DNA from: an uncultured Flavobacteriales bacterium
GTDB taxonomy: Bacteria > Bacteroidota > Bacteroidia > Flavobacteriales_D > Sanyastnellaceae
Direction: 5' to 3'
DNA: 15,230 nucleotides
Assembly (NCBI GenBank): GCA_937897625.1
Contig: CALCNZ010000381.1
Span: 1-15,230 of the forward strand
This document shows positions 1 through 7,625 of this stretch, piece after piece; within the stretch, counting starts at the first letter, position 1; every line of letters starts with the position of its first letter. Below the pieces are notes generated by a model that worked only from the letters and a program-made list of their open reading frames with translations, was not told the origin of the DNA and did not search any database. Made by a program: the position numbers and the translations under genes.

Positions 1-1
1 C

Positions 2-2170
2 GGCTTACCGCGCAACAAAGCCCTGATAAAATTTTTAAGTGAAGATGGAATTAAAGCCATTCTATTAAAAATTGAAGGACAACACCTACAAGACAACCAA
101 CGCGAAATGCCCAAAGCAGACGCGGAATTGTTCTTTGTAATTGATGAAAAAAACAATCAAATTGAATTGACCGATAAGGGTATTCATTTGATGTCAAAAA
201 ACATGGAAGACGAGCGTTTTTTCGTCCTCCCAGATATCGGAACTGAAATCGCTCAAATTGAAAAAAAATCATTGAGCGATGCCGAGCGAATAAATGCTCT
301 AGAAGAACTGCAACGCGATTATAGCGTGAAAAGCGAACGCATTCATACCATCAATCAACTTTTACGCGCCTACGCTCTTTTCGAACGCGACAAGGAGTAT
401 GTGGTGATGGACAATAAAGTGAAAATTGTTGATGAGCAGACCGGACGTATGATGGAAGGCCGTCGATTCTCTGACGGACTTCACCAAGCCATAGAAGCAA
501 AAGAAAACGTAAAGGTAGAAGCGGCAACTCAAACCTATGCTACCGTTACTTTGCAGAACTATTTCCGCATGTATCATAAACTTGCGGGTATGACAGGTAC
601 GGCTGAAACCGAAGCAGGAGAATTGTGGGACATCTATAAGTTAGATGTCATGATTATTCCTACACACCGTCCCATTTCAAGAAAAGACCAAGACGATAAA
701 ATTTACAAAACGAAGCGTGAAAAATACAACGCGGTCATTGAAGAGATTGCTGAATTGCGTGAAGCTGGAAGACCTGTTTTGGTGGGTACTACCACCGTTG
801 AGGTTTCGGAAGTTTTAAGCAGAATGCTTCGCCAACGCGGAATAGATCACCAAGTCTTGAATGCGAAGCTTCACCAAAAAGAAGCGGAAATTGTAGCCTT
901 CGCAGGAAAAGCAGGGACCGTAACTATTGCCACAAACATGGCAGGACGTGGAACCGACATTAAGCTTGGTGAGGGTGTTAAAGATTCTGGTGGATTAGCC
1001 ATCATTGGAACAGAACGCCACGATTCACGCCGTGTTGACCGTCAATTGCGCGGTCGTGCTGGTCGTCAAGGAGATCCGGGATCTTCATCTTTCTATGTTG
1101 CATTAGAAGACGATCTGATGCGTCTATTTGGAAGCGATCGGATTGCTAAAATGATGGATAGACTTGGCCTGAAAGAAGGCGAAGTTATTCAACACTCGAT
1201 GATCACAAGCTCGATAGAAAGAGCCCAGAAAAAAGTTGAGGAAAACAACTTCGGTATTCGTAAACGTTTGTTGGAATTCGATGATGTCATGAACGCGCAA
1301 CGTGAAGTTATTTACAAACGCAGAAGACACGCTCTTTTCGGAGAGCGTTTGAAACTCGACATCGACAACATGTTGTACGACTTGGCTCAAGCTTCTGTTT
1401 CATACGCACACAGCGCTAAAAATTACGACGCATACAAAATTGAATTGCTGCGTTACTTCGGTATAGAAGCGCCCGTGAGTCATGACCAGTTCATTTCAGA
1501 AAACGAAATGAATGTGATTCACGCAACTTATGAAGCCGTATTATTTGCATACACCTCGCGCATAGATAGCTTAGCTGAAGAGGCGTTTCCAGTTATTGAA
1601 AATGTTTACCGCTCGAACGCACAGGGCTATCAGAACATTGCTATTCCATTCAACAATGGACTAAAAGGAATTCAAGTTGCTGTGAATCTCGAAAAGGCAC
1701 ATGCCTCTGGGGGAAAAGAAATGATTAGTGCTCTTGAGAAAGGAATTACACTTGCCATTATTGATCAAAACTGGAAGGAGCATTTGCGCGCGATGGATGA
1801 TTTAAGAAGCAATGTTCAGTTCGCTGCACACGAGCAAAAAGATCCGTTGTTGATTTACAAAAAAGAAAGTTTCGACTTGTTCAGAATCATGATTACGAAG
1901 ACGAATGCTGAAATCGCAAACTTCCTATTGACCTGTCAGCTTCCTTCTGGAACTCAAGCTAATCAAGCACCTCAGCGCGAAGTTGTTCGCACGCAAACCG
2001 TGAAAGCAGATTCTGGAAATTTAAATCAGCACGCAAGTCAAGCACAAGAAGCTGGTGAAATGGCTTCGCCTCAAAGAAGTGCACCGCTAATTGCCGACCC
2101 GAAAATTAATCGCAACGAACCTTGCCCATGCGGCTCAGGTAAAAAATACAAATCTTGTCACGGAAAATAA
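2..2170 (+). CDS. secA: Preprotein translocase ATPase SecA, 3' part (5' end outside window)
   Basis: SecA is the cytoplasmic motor ATPase that pushes unfolded preproteins through SecYEG. The frame is open from base 2, so the gene begins upstream of the window; 722 codons are visible, and Bacteroidota SecA is usually above 1,000 residues, so the first ATP-binding motifs are missing. Visible in order: the end of the preprotein cross-linking domain running into GRRFSDGLHQAIEAKE (about 458-505) and KLAGMTGTAETEAGE; the second helicase domain with VLVGTTTVE, ATNMAGRGTDIKLG (about 925-970) and the arginine-finger stretch QLRGRAGRQGDPGSS (about 1045-1090); the helical scaffold with IDQNWKEHL (about 1760-1790); a variable Gln/Ala-rich linker; and a C-terminal SEC-C zinc motif PCPCGSGKKYKSCH (2120-2161) with all C-C-C-H ligands present. 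The reading frame has no interruption. It converges on the ABC-F gene with no base between the stop codons. Confidence 0.97.
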   Translation, partial: GLPRNKALIKFLSEDGIKAILLKIEGQHLQDNQREMPKADAELFFVIDEKNNQIELTDKGIHLMSKNMEDERFFVLPDIGTEIAQIEKKSLSDAERINALEELQRDYSVKSERIHTINQLLRAYALFERDKEYVVMDNKVKIVDEQTGRMMEGRRFSDGLHQAIEAKENVKVEAATQTYATVTLQNYFRMYHKLAGMTGTAETEAGELWDIYKLDVMIIPTHRPISRKDQDDKIYKTKREKYNAVIEEIAELREAGRPVLVGTTTVEVSEVLSRMLRQRGIDHQVLNAKLHQKEAEIVAFAGKAGTVTIATNMAGRGTDIKLGEGVKDSGGLAIIGTERHDSRRVDRQLRGRAGRQGDPGSSSFYVALEDDLMRLFGSDRIAKMMDRLGLKEGEVIQHSMITSSIERAQKKVEENNFGIRKRLLEFDDVMNAQREVIYKRRRHALFGERLKLDIDNMLYDLAQASVSYAHSAKNYDAYKIELLRYFGIEAPVSHDQFISENEMNVIHATYEAVLFAYTSRIDSLAEEAFPVIENVYRSNAQGYQNIAIPFNNGLKGIQVAVNLEKAHASGGKEMISALEKGITLAIIDQNWKEHLRAMDDLRSNVQFAAHEQKDPLLIYKKESFDLFRIMITKTNAEIANFLLTCQLPSGTQANQAPQREVVRTQTVKADSGNLNQHASQAQEAGEMASPQRSAPLIADPKINRNEPCPCGSGKKYKSCHGK

Positions 2171-4078
2171 TTATTCCGCGGCAAGGTTTTCCCATTTTTC
2201 CATAAGTCCCTCAAGCTCCTTTTTCAGTTGCTCGTATTTGGCATTTTGTGAATTTACCAACTCTAAGTTGGTGTAGTCCATGGTTGACATCACATTTTCC
2301 AATTCGGCCTTTTGAGCCTCTTTTTTTTCAATGTCGCCTTCCACTTTCTTAATTTCCTTCTCTTTTGTTTTGTCTATTTTAACCGCAGGTTTGGTCTCAA
2401 CAATTGCCACTTCCTTTTGAATCTTTTCTTGTTGCTTCACCACCTTTTCATTCTCATACAACGCAATACTGGCGGCCTTTTTGTCGCGCAGAAACTCTTT
2501 TACATCTCCAGGAAACACAACCATTCTATCCGCTTGAATTTCAAAAACCTTCTGGGTTAACCCGTCCAAGAAATCCCTATCGTGTGAAACCAACAACACC
2601 GTTCCGTCGTATTTCGCAATAGCGTTTTTCAAAACTTCTTTCGAGGCCAAGTCCAAGTGATTCGTAGGCTCATCGAGAACTAAGAAATTATATGGCTGAA
2701 GCAACAGTTTACAGAATGCTAAACGCGCCTTTTCACCTCCAGAAAGAACTTTAACCTTTTTATCAATATCATCACCACTAAATAAAAAAGCACCCAATAA
2801 TCCACGAACACCCTTTCGAATTTCGCCTGCCGCCTCATCGTCTATGGTTTGAAAGACAGTTTTCTCACCATCCAAAATATCACTTTGGTTCTGCGCATAA
2901 TATCCTACTTCAACGCTATAACCTAACTTCAATTCACCCTCATATGCCTCTTGATTCATGATCATTCGAAGCATGGAACTCTTTCCGACCCCATTCTTTC
3001 CAATAAGTGCTACCTTTTCTCCACGAGCAATCTGGAAATTCACCTTTGAAAAAAGATGTAAATCGCCGTAGGACTTTCCTACATCAAAACCTTCCAGGAT
3101 TACCTTTCCCGCATGCGGTGAAGGAGGAAACGCTATACGAACTTTCGTTCCGTCAATATCATCAACCTCAATTTTATCTAACTTATCTAACTTCCGAATT
3201 AATGTTTGCGCAAATGCGGCTTTGTCCTTCTTAGCACGGAACTTATCAATTAACTTCTTTGTGTCTTCAATGTACTTCTGTTGGTTTTTCGCTGCGTTTT
3301 CTTGACGCTCTACCTCAGATTCGCGTTGAACAATATATTTAGAATAAGAGAATTTATAATCGTATAACTTCGATTTTGAAATCTCAATGGTACGCTTGGT
3401 TACATTGTCTAAGAAAGTCCGGTCGTGGGAAATAAGCACAATTGCGCCGGGATATTCGACAAGAAATTCTTCCAACCATTCAATACTCTCAATATCTAAG
3501 TGGTTCGTTGGCTCATCGAGTAAAAGCAAATCAGGATTCTCTAAAAGAAGTTTTCCTAATTCAACGCGCATTTTCCAACCACCGCTGAATTCGCGCATGG
3601 GACGCTTCAAATCTTTCGAAGAAAAACCCAATCCTTTCAATACACGCTCTATTTTTTCATCAGTACTCCCTACATCAAGAAGGGACAATCTATGAGATAC
3701 CGATTCTATTTCGTCAATGAGATTAGCATAATCGTCGGAAGTGTAATCGGAATGGTTTGCAATTAAGTCACCCAGCTCTTCCATACGGGCCTTCATTACC
3801 TGCAATTCACGAAAGGCGCCTTGAGCTTCTTCATATACTGAAGCATCTTCGGAGTGCACCATCTCTTGAGGAAGGTATCCAACGGTTGTTCCTCTAGCTA
3901 AAGAAATAGTTCCTTCAGTGGGTTTTTGGATTCCGGCTAAAATCTTAAGCATGGTAGATTTCCCTGCTCCGTTCTTTCCAACTAAACCAATTCGTTCGCG
4001 CGGACCTATGAAATATCCAATCTTCGAAAATAACTCTCTCGAGCCAAAATGTACACTTAAATTCCCTACTGTAATCAT
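2171..4078 (-). CDS. ABC-F family ATPase (YheS/YdiF-like), ribosome-associated type
   Basis: 635 residues with two ATP-binding cassettes on one chain and no membrane segment, the layout of ABC-F proteins, which act on ribosomes as translation factors or antibiotic-resistance factors rather than as transporters. Cassette 1: Walker A GLVGKNGAGKST (31-42), signature FSGGW (164-168), Walker B LLLLDEP (184-190), switch His218. Cassette 2: Walker A ALIGKNGVGKSS (357-368), signature LSGGEK (445-450), Walker B FLVLDEP (465-471), switch His499. Both catalytic glutamates are present. The inter-cassette linker (about 240-310), rich in Gln/Lys with YIEDTKKLIDKFRAKKDKA, resembles the YheS/YdiF subgroup from memory; the exact subgroup is uncertain. 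A charged coiled-coil tail covers about 545-635. The ribosome-binding site AGGAAGGA lies directly against ATG. An intrinsic terminator lies only 8 bases upstream of that site, so expression probably needs read-through from gldN or a promoter inside gldN. A role as housekeeping factor versus resistance factor cannot be decided from sequence. Confidence 0.94.
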   Translation of the reverse strand: MITVGNLSVHFGSRELFSKIGYFIGPRERIGLVGKNGAGKSTMLKILAGIQKPTEGTISLARGTTVGYLPQEMVHSEDASVYEEAQGAFRELQVMKARMEELGDLIANHSDYTSDDYANLIDEIESVSHRLSLLDVGSTDEKIERVLKGLGFSSKDLKRPMREFSGGWKMRVELGKLLLENPDLLLLDEPTNHLDIESIEWLEEFLVEYPGAIVLISHDRTFLDNVTKRTIEISKSKLYDYKFSYSKYIVQRESEVERQENAAKNQQKYIEDTKKLIDKFRAKKDKAAFAQTLIRKLDKLDKIEVDDIDGTKVRIAFPPSPHAGKVILEGFDVGKSYGDLHLFSKVNFQIARGEKVALIGKNGVGKSSMLRMIMNQEAYEGELKLGYSVEVGYYAQNQSDILDGEKTVFQTIDDEAAGEIRKGVRGLLGAFLFSGDDIDKKVKVLSGGEKARLAFCKLLLQPYNFLVLDEPTNHLDLASKEVLKNAIAKYDGTVLLVSHDRDFLDGLTQKVFEIQADRMVVFPGDVKEFLRDKKAASIALYENEKVVKQQEKIQKEVAIVETKPAVKIDKTKEKEIKKVEGDIEKKEAQKAELENVMSTMDYTNLELVNSQNAKYEQLKKELEGLMEKWENLAAE

Positions 4079-4086
4079 TCCTTCCT
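4079..4086 (-). promoter_or_regulatory. Ribosome-binding site of the ABC-F gene
   Basis: AGGAAGGA directly precedes ATG at 4078. It supports this start codon and starts on the base next to the terminator's T tract. The context TTTAGGAAG-NN-ATG is nearly the same as that of gldK (TTAGGAAG-NN-ATG). Confidence 0.65.
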
Positions 4087-4121
4087 AAAAAAAACAAACC
4101 CCTCGGTCAAACCGAGGGGTT
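4087..4121 (-). terminator. Intrinsic terminator after gldN
   Basis: A perfect 11-bp inverted repeat (arms 4097-4107 and 4111-4121, AACCCCTCGGT and its complement) with a 3-base loop is followed on the minus strand by TG and then eight T (4094-4087). This is a textbook Rho-independent terminator for the transcript carrying gldKLMN. On the plus strand no T tract follows, so it works in one direction only. Its T tract ends immediately before the ribosome-binding site of the downstream ABC-F gene. Confidence 0.9.
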
Positions 4122-4140
4122 CAGATTCAAAACATTAAAA

Positions 4141-5007
4141 TTAATAGTTCCACAAATCGTGCTCGTATTCGAAGATTTCCTTCTTCACACGTTCACTTTC
4201 CAATAACGCATCAAGTCCTTGAGCGTATTGTTGAATTTCACGATCGTAAACATTTTCCTCTTTAATTACGTGGGCAGAGAACCTTCTCATTTCGAAAAGA
4301 TCATCGTAGCTTCCACGAAACGCATCGTTCACGGTGTTAAAGCTATCCCAATTTGCGAATACATAACGACATTCGCGGTAGTATAACCAAAACAGAGGAA
4401 CAGCTACTGGGTTGTCTGGATCACGCAATTGTCCTTCAGCATTTCTTGGTAGAACCATCGGAGCAATACCAATAATTCTTACATAACGCTGTGAACGTTG
4501 CTTGTCGAAAATCCAATCTTCCTTCAACCGGTAACCTACGATATCTTCCGCTTCACGAGTAATCATTGTATCTTTCAATACATACTCATCTGCGTTAATG
4601 TAGTTCTTAACCGTAATCGGAATATTCAATAACGCCTTAACCTGCTCTGGCTCTAATTTATAAGTAAACTCATCGTCTGCTCCATCAGGACCCGTGCTGT
4701 AAGCCGTAAGATTTCCATCTTCAACACCCTTAATGATTACTTGCCACAAGCTTTTGCGACCCTTTAATTCCTTAAGAGGGTACAACAACGGGTAGTTCAT
4801 CTTCTGGCGAAGATCAATCTCTTCCCAAACACGCTTTTTCCAAAGCACGTCAGCCTCGCGCAAATAAGGCCATTCCTTCACTCTGCGTTGCGGATTGTTT
4901 TCTTGCACATAAGCTCCATCCAACACATTTCTGCGAGGTTGCGCGTATGCACTGTTAGCAACAATCATGAATGCTGCAACAATTAGAACTGGAATTAGCT
5001 TTTTCAT
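4141..5007 (-). CDS. gldN: Type IX secretion/gliding protein GldN (PorN)
   Basis: GldN/PorN is a periplasmic T9SS subunit that joins GldK/PorK to form a large ring under the outer membrane. 288 residues. The N-terminus is a clear Sec signal peptide: MKK, a hydrophobic run LIPVLIVAAFMIVA, and a likely cut after NSAYA (residue 22) before QPRR. The mature part contains the family's characteristic blocks: NVLDGAYVQENNPQRRVKEWPYLREADVLW near the N-terminus, IIGIAPMV and PLFWLYYRECR in the middle, and YDDLFEMRRFSAHVIKE towards the end. Identity is recognised from these blocks and from its place as the last gene of the K-L-M-N order. It lies 21 bp downstream of gldM, with only a weak AAGG ribosome-binding site, so it is probably translated from the same mRNA. 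A strong terminator follows 20 bp after the stop. Nothing is truncated. Confidence 0.95.
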   Translation of the reverse strand: MKKLIPVLIVAAFMIVANSAYAQPRRNVLDGAYVQENNPQRRVKEWPYLREADVLWKKRVWEEIDLRQKMNYPLLYPLKELKGRKSLWQVIIKGVEDGNLTAYSTGPDGADDEFTYKLEPEQVKALLNIPITVKNYINADEYVLKDTMITREAEDIVGYRLKEDWIFDKQRSQRYVRIIGIAPMVLPRNAEGQLRDPDNPVAVPLFWLYYRECRYVFANWDSFNTVNDAFRGSYDDLFEMRRFSAHVIKEENVYDREIQQYAQGLDALLESERVKKEIFEYEHDLWNY

Positions 5008-5028
5008 AGCCTTACGTTTTAAATGTTA

Positions 5029-6741
5029 TTATTGAACTTTCAAGCTGATGGATGGAAGAGGACGTCTTTCACCAGCAACAGATGCTTCAATTCTTTCTAC
5101 ATAAATTTTATCTCCGGTTTTCACTTTCGATAAAGCTGTTTTCATTTCTGGAGTCAACGACCCGCCAGTAGCGCGCATCTCAGGAGTAATCTTCCCTGAA
5201 CTTGCAACTGTCATTGTAAAACCGTTGATCGACACCGGAATCCCTTGGAATACAAAGTCAGCACCCATGCTTGCAAATACCGCAGAAGCCGCTGTTGCAT
5301 CTCCACGAGAAATGGTTGTAGTCATGTGGTTCTTTCCTTGGAATGAAGGCGTTGGATCTGGCAATTTCTTTATCTTAAATTGCTTAGCAGGCATGCTCAC
5401 TTGCTTTCCGTTGATGGTAGCTGTAACATTGATCGCTGCATCTTTCGAACCGTTAGTTGGCATTACTACGTAGTTACCACCTCCCTTCGGAGAAATAGAA
5501 CCACCGCTCATGCTCACGCTCAATTGACTCGCATCTACACCTGGTACAGAAATTTCAACCGGATTCTCTACACGCTCATAGAATACCATCATTGCTGTTG
5601 GAGAAACAACCAATGCTGCCTCACCCACAGTGAATGGAGGAATGATGAACGGGATTGCTTTATCAGAACCATCGGCATCTTGATAAACAATTACCCCTTT
5701 GTGCGAGTGCGAACCCAAGGCGCTTTCGTTAATCTTGAATTTACACTTTCCGTCTGAACCAGACATAATCGCTTCCTTTCCAGAATAATCGAAAACCTCT
5801 GCCTTAGCACCTTCGCTCACTTCACCACCCATGTATACTTTTGTTTTGCTAGCCTTATTGTATGCAGCCAAATAAATTTCTGCAACAAAAGAGTCACCTT
5901 TCAAAATATAACTTTGCTTTGGAACAACAGCTACGGTAACATCTGAGAATTTCAAATCAGATGCGTTGATCGATGAAGCTAAGAAGTTCAACACCGTGTT
6001 CTTTACCAAGATAACGTCTGACTCAATTTTACTTAAGTGAGCAATTACCGCCGCCAAAGGTGTGTGATAGAAAAGAGCAGTTTCCCACTTCTCTGCTGGC
6101 TCACCTTCTTCGTGATTTGGAACATCTTCAAAAGCAAACGTGTTCGCAATTAAAGATTTCGCCTCTGGAGCTCTGTCAGCAAGTGTATGAACGTTTCCTT
6201 TCAAGTCAGTTACTGAAAGGCCTTGACACTCATTTGAAAAAGCTGTAAGCTTCTCACGCAATTCCACTGCAGACCATGGGGTATTTACTGGAGAAGCTGG
6301 CTCATCACCGATTAACATGTGAGTGGTATTTTGATTTTCATCTGGCTTGGAAACTTTTTCCTTGTCGCCTATGTCAATCAAATGTCCATCTACAATGTAC
6401 TCTTCAAATCCAGCTCCGTCAGGAGTCCCCTTTGCAGAAGCAGCCAAAACGTGCGCCTTCATTTCAATGATGTACTTAACTAACGCATCGGCTTTTTCAA
6501 CCATTTCATGCGCTTTGTCTTGGAAAGGGCGTGCCTTTTCCTTGTCACTCCAATTGTCTAATAATCCTAGAGTCGCATCAGCACGCTCTTCAGAGTTAGC
6601 GCTGTTTTTAACCAATCCGCGATTGATTTGAATGAAGGCGTTTAATACGTCCTTCGATATATTCATGGCTAGAAGTGCGGTAAGAACGAGATACATCATC
6701 CCGATCATCTTCTGCCGTGGGGTTTCTTTTCCACCTGCCAT
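5029..6741 (-). CDS. gldM: Type IX secretion motor protein GldM (PorM)
   Basis: GldM is the rotor-like partner of GldL: one N-terminal transmembrane helix and a long periplasmic shaft that couples the inner-membrane proton motor to the GldK/GldN ring. 570 residues, somewhat longer than the roughly 510-520 of well-studied members. The N-terminus MAGGKETPRQKMIGMMYLVL is the family hallmark; the helix runs about 11-28. Arg9, which in Flavobacterium johnsoniae GldM is reported to pair with a glutamate in GldL, is present at the same number. The periplasmic part continues with a helical first domain (to about 240) and then beta-rich domains with SYILKGDSFVAEIYLAAYNK, PFTVGEAALVVSPTAMMVFY and a final GDKIYVERIEA block. 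The start is well supported by an AGGAGG ribosome-binding site 7 bases upstream. It ends in two tandem TAA stops. It sits 44 bp after gldL and 21 bp before gldN. Confidence 0.97.
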   Translation of the reverse strand: MAGGKETPRQKMIGMMYLVLTALLAMNISKDVLNAFIQINRGLVKNSANSEERADATLGLLDNWSDKEKARPFQDKAHEMVEKADALVKYIIEMKAHVLAASAKGTPDGAGFEEYIVDGHLIDIGDKEKVSKPDENQNTTHMLIGDEPASPVNTPWSAVELREKLTAFSNECQGLSVTDLKGNVHTLADRAPEAKSLIANTFAFEDVPNHEEGEPAEKWETALFYHTPLAAVIAHLSKIESDVILVKNTVLNFLASSINASDLKFSDVTVAVVPKQSYILKGDSFVAEIYLAAYNKASKTKVYMGGEVSEGAKAEVFDYSGKEAIMSGSDGKCKFKINESALGSHSHKGVIVYQDADGSDKAIPFIIPPFTVGEAALVVSPTAMMVFYERVENPVEISVPGVDASQLSVSMSGGSISPKGGGNYVVMPTNGSKDAAINVTATINGKQVSMPAKQFKIKKLPDPTPSFQGKNHMTTTISRGDATAASAVFASMGADFVFQGIPVSINGFTMTVASSGKITPEMRATGGSLTPEMKTALSKVKTGDKIYVERIEASVAGERRPLPSISLKVQ

Positions 6742-6748
6742 TTTAGTT

Positions 6749-6754
6749 CCTCCT
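6749..6754 (-). promoter_or_regulatory. Strong ribosome-binding site of gldM
   Basis: AGGAGG, 7 bases before the gldM ATG, the only full-strength Shine-Dalgarno sequence in the T9SS block. It may raise GldM output relative to gldL and gldN, whose sites are weak or absent. Confidence 0.75.
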
Positions 6755-6785
6755 GTTTATAATTACAACAATTTTAATTTGGAAC

Positions 6786-7577
6786 TTATGCTTGACGGCC
6801 AGAGCCCATTGCATTCAACATGTTCGAATAGATTGTATTCAAAGATTTCAAGTTATGAGCAAGCTCAGAAATATTCTCTTTGTACAACTTGGTATCTTCA
6901 ACAGAGTCTGCAAGGTTTTTAACCAACGCACCCATATCGCCGAACATAACACGTGTTTTCTCTAATTCTGACAATTGCAATTCGTACATTCCGTTTAACG
7001 CTGCAAGATTTTGTGACATTTTTTGAAGATGTTCACCTGCATTTGCACCTTGTTCAGAATGAGCAGCAAGTCCAGTCAATTGCTCAGAAGCAGCTTCGTA
7101 AGTAGAAGCCAACTTAGCAACTTTAACAGAAGCGTCTTGCAAAGAACTAGCGTAGTTTGAGCTAGCCATAGCAGCATCAGTTGAATCAGCCATTTGACGT
7201 GCATTTGAACTGAATGTTCTCATACCATCACCCAAACTTGAGATTAAATCACCATCAATTTTCGCCTCGCTTAATAGAGCATCTAATTGTTGAGAAACAC
7301 CCTTGTTAACCGCTGGTTTCTTAGAACCGTGACCATGCTCTCCGTCTTCTGGAGTAGCTAATTCAGGATAAACCAAAGACCAATCTGGCTCTTCGTGTAA
7401 AGGTTCAAATGCAGAGAAGAAGAAGATAACAGCTTCAGTACTCAATCCCACAACAAGTAGCAAAGACGCGAATGGCCAGTGCTGAATTTTAAACATCGCT
7501 CCAATAATTACGACAGCTGCCCCGATTCCGTACAGTTTTGCCATAAAATTTTTCCAAGCTTTACTTCCAGGTTTCAT
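6786..7577 (-). CDS. gldL: Type IX secretion motor protein GldL (PorL)
   Basis: GldL is the inner-membrane stator-like ring of the T9SS motor, using the proton gradient to drive GldM. 263 residues. Two transmembrane helices lie near the N-terminus: about 15-29 (LYGIGAAVVIIGAMF) and 37-57 (ASLLLVVGLSTEAVIFFFSAF). Glu48 in the second helix corresponds to the essential Glu49 of F. johnsoniae GldL; Lys30, His33 and Glu58 match other conserved polar positions near the membrane. The helix pair is joined by the hallmark KIQHWPF. From about 90 to the end the protein is a Ser/Ala/Leu-rich helical cytoplasmic tail with coiled-coil character. No Shine-Dalgarno sequence precedes ATG; the leader is A/T-rich, common in Bacteroidota. 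It lies 48 bp downstream of gldK. Confidence 0.96.
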   Translation of the reverse strand: MKPGSKAWKNFMAKLYGIGAAVVIIGAMFKIQHWPFASLLLVVGLSTEAVIFFFSAFEPLHEEPDWSLVYPELATPEDGEHGHGSKKPAVNKGVSQQLDALLSEAKIDGDLISSLGDGMRTFSSNARQMADSTDAAMASSNYASSLQDASVKVAKLASTYEAASEQLTGLAAHSEQGANAGEHLQKMSQNLAALNGMYELQLSELEKTRVMFGDMGALVKNLADSVEDTKLYKENISELAHNLKSLNTIYSNMLNAMGSGRQA

Positions 7578-7625
7578 TGATTTAAAAATTTAAGTTATTT
7601 ATATGGTTTAATTGGTTTCTAAGAA

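Noticed and set aside
3387..3695. Plus-strand frame of about 100 codons inside the ABC-F gene
   Set aside because: Ser/Lys-rich low-complexity product antisense to the conserved first ATP-binding cassette; shadow frame.
4122..4140. Possible promoter for the ABC-F gene between the gldN stop and the terminator
   Set aside because: ATGTTTTG resembles TAnnTTTG only with the first two bases wrong, and its start site would fall in the terminator hairpin.
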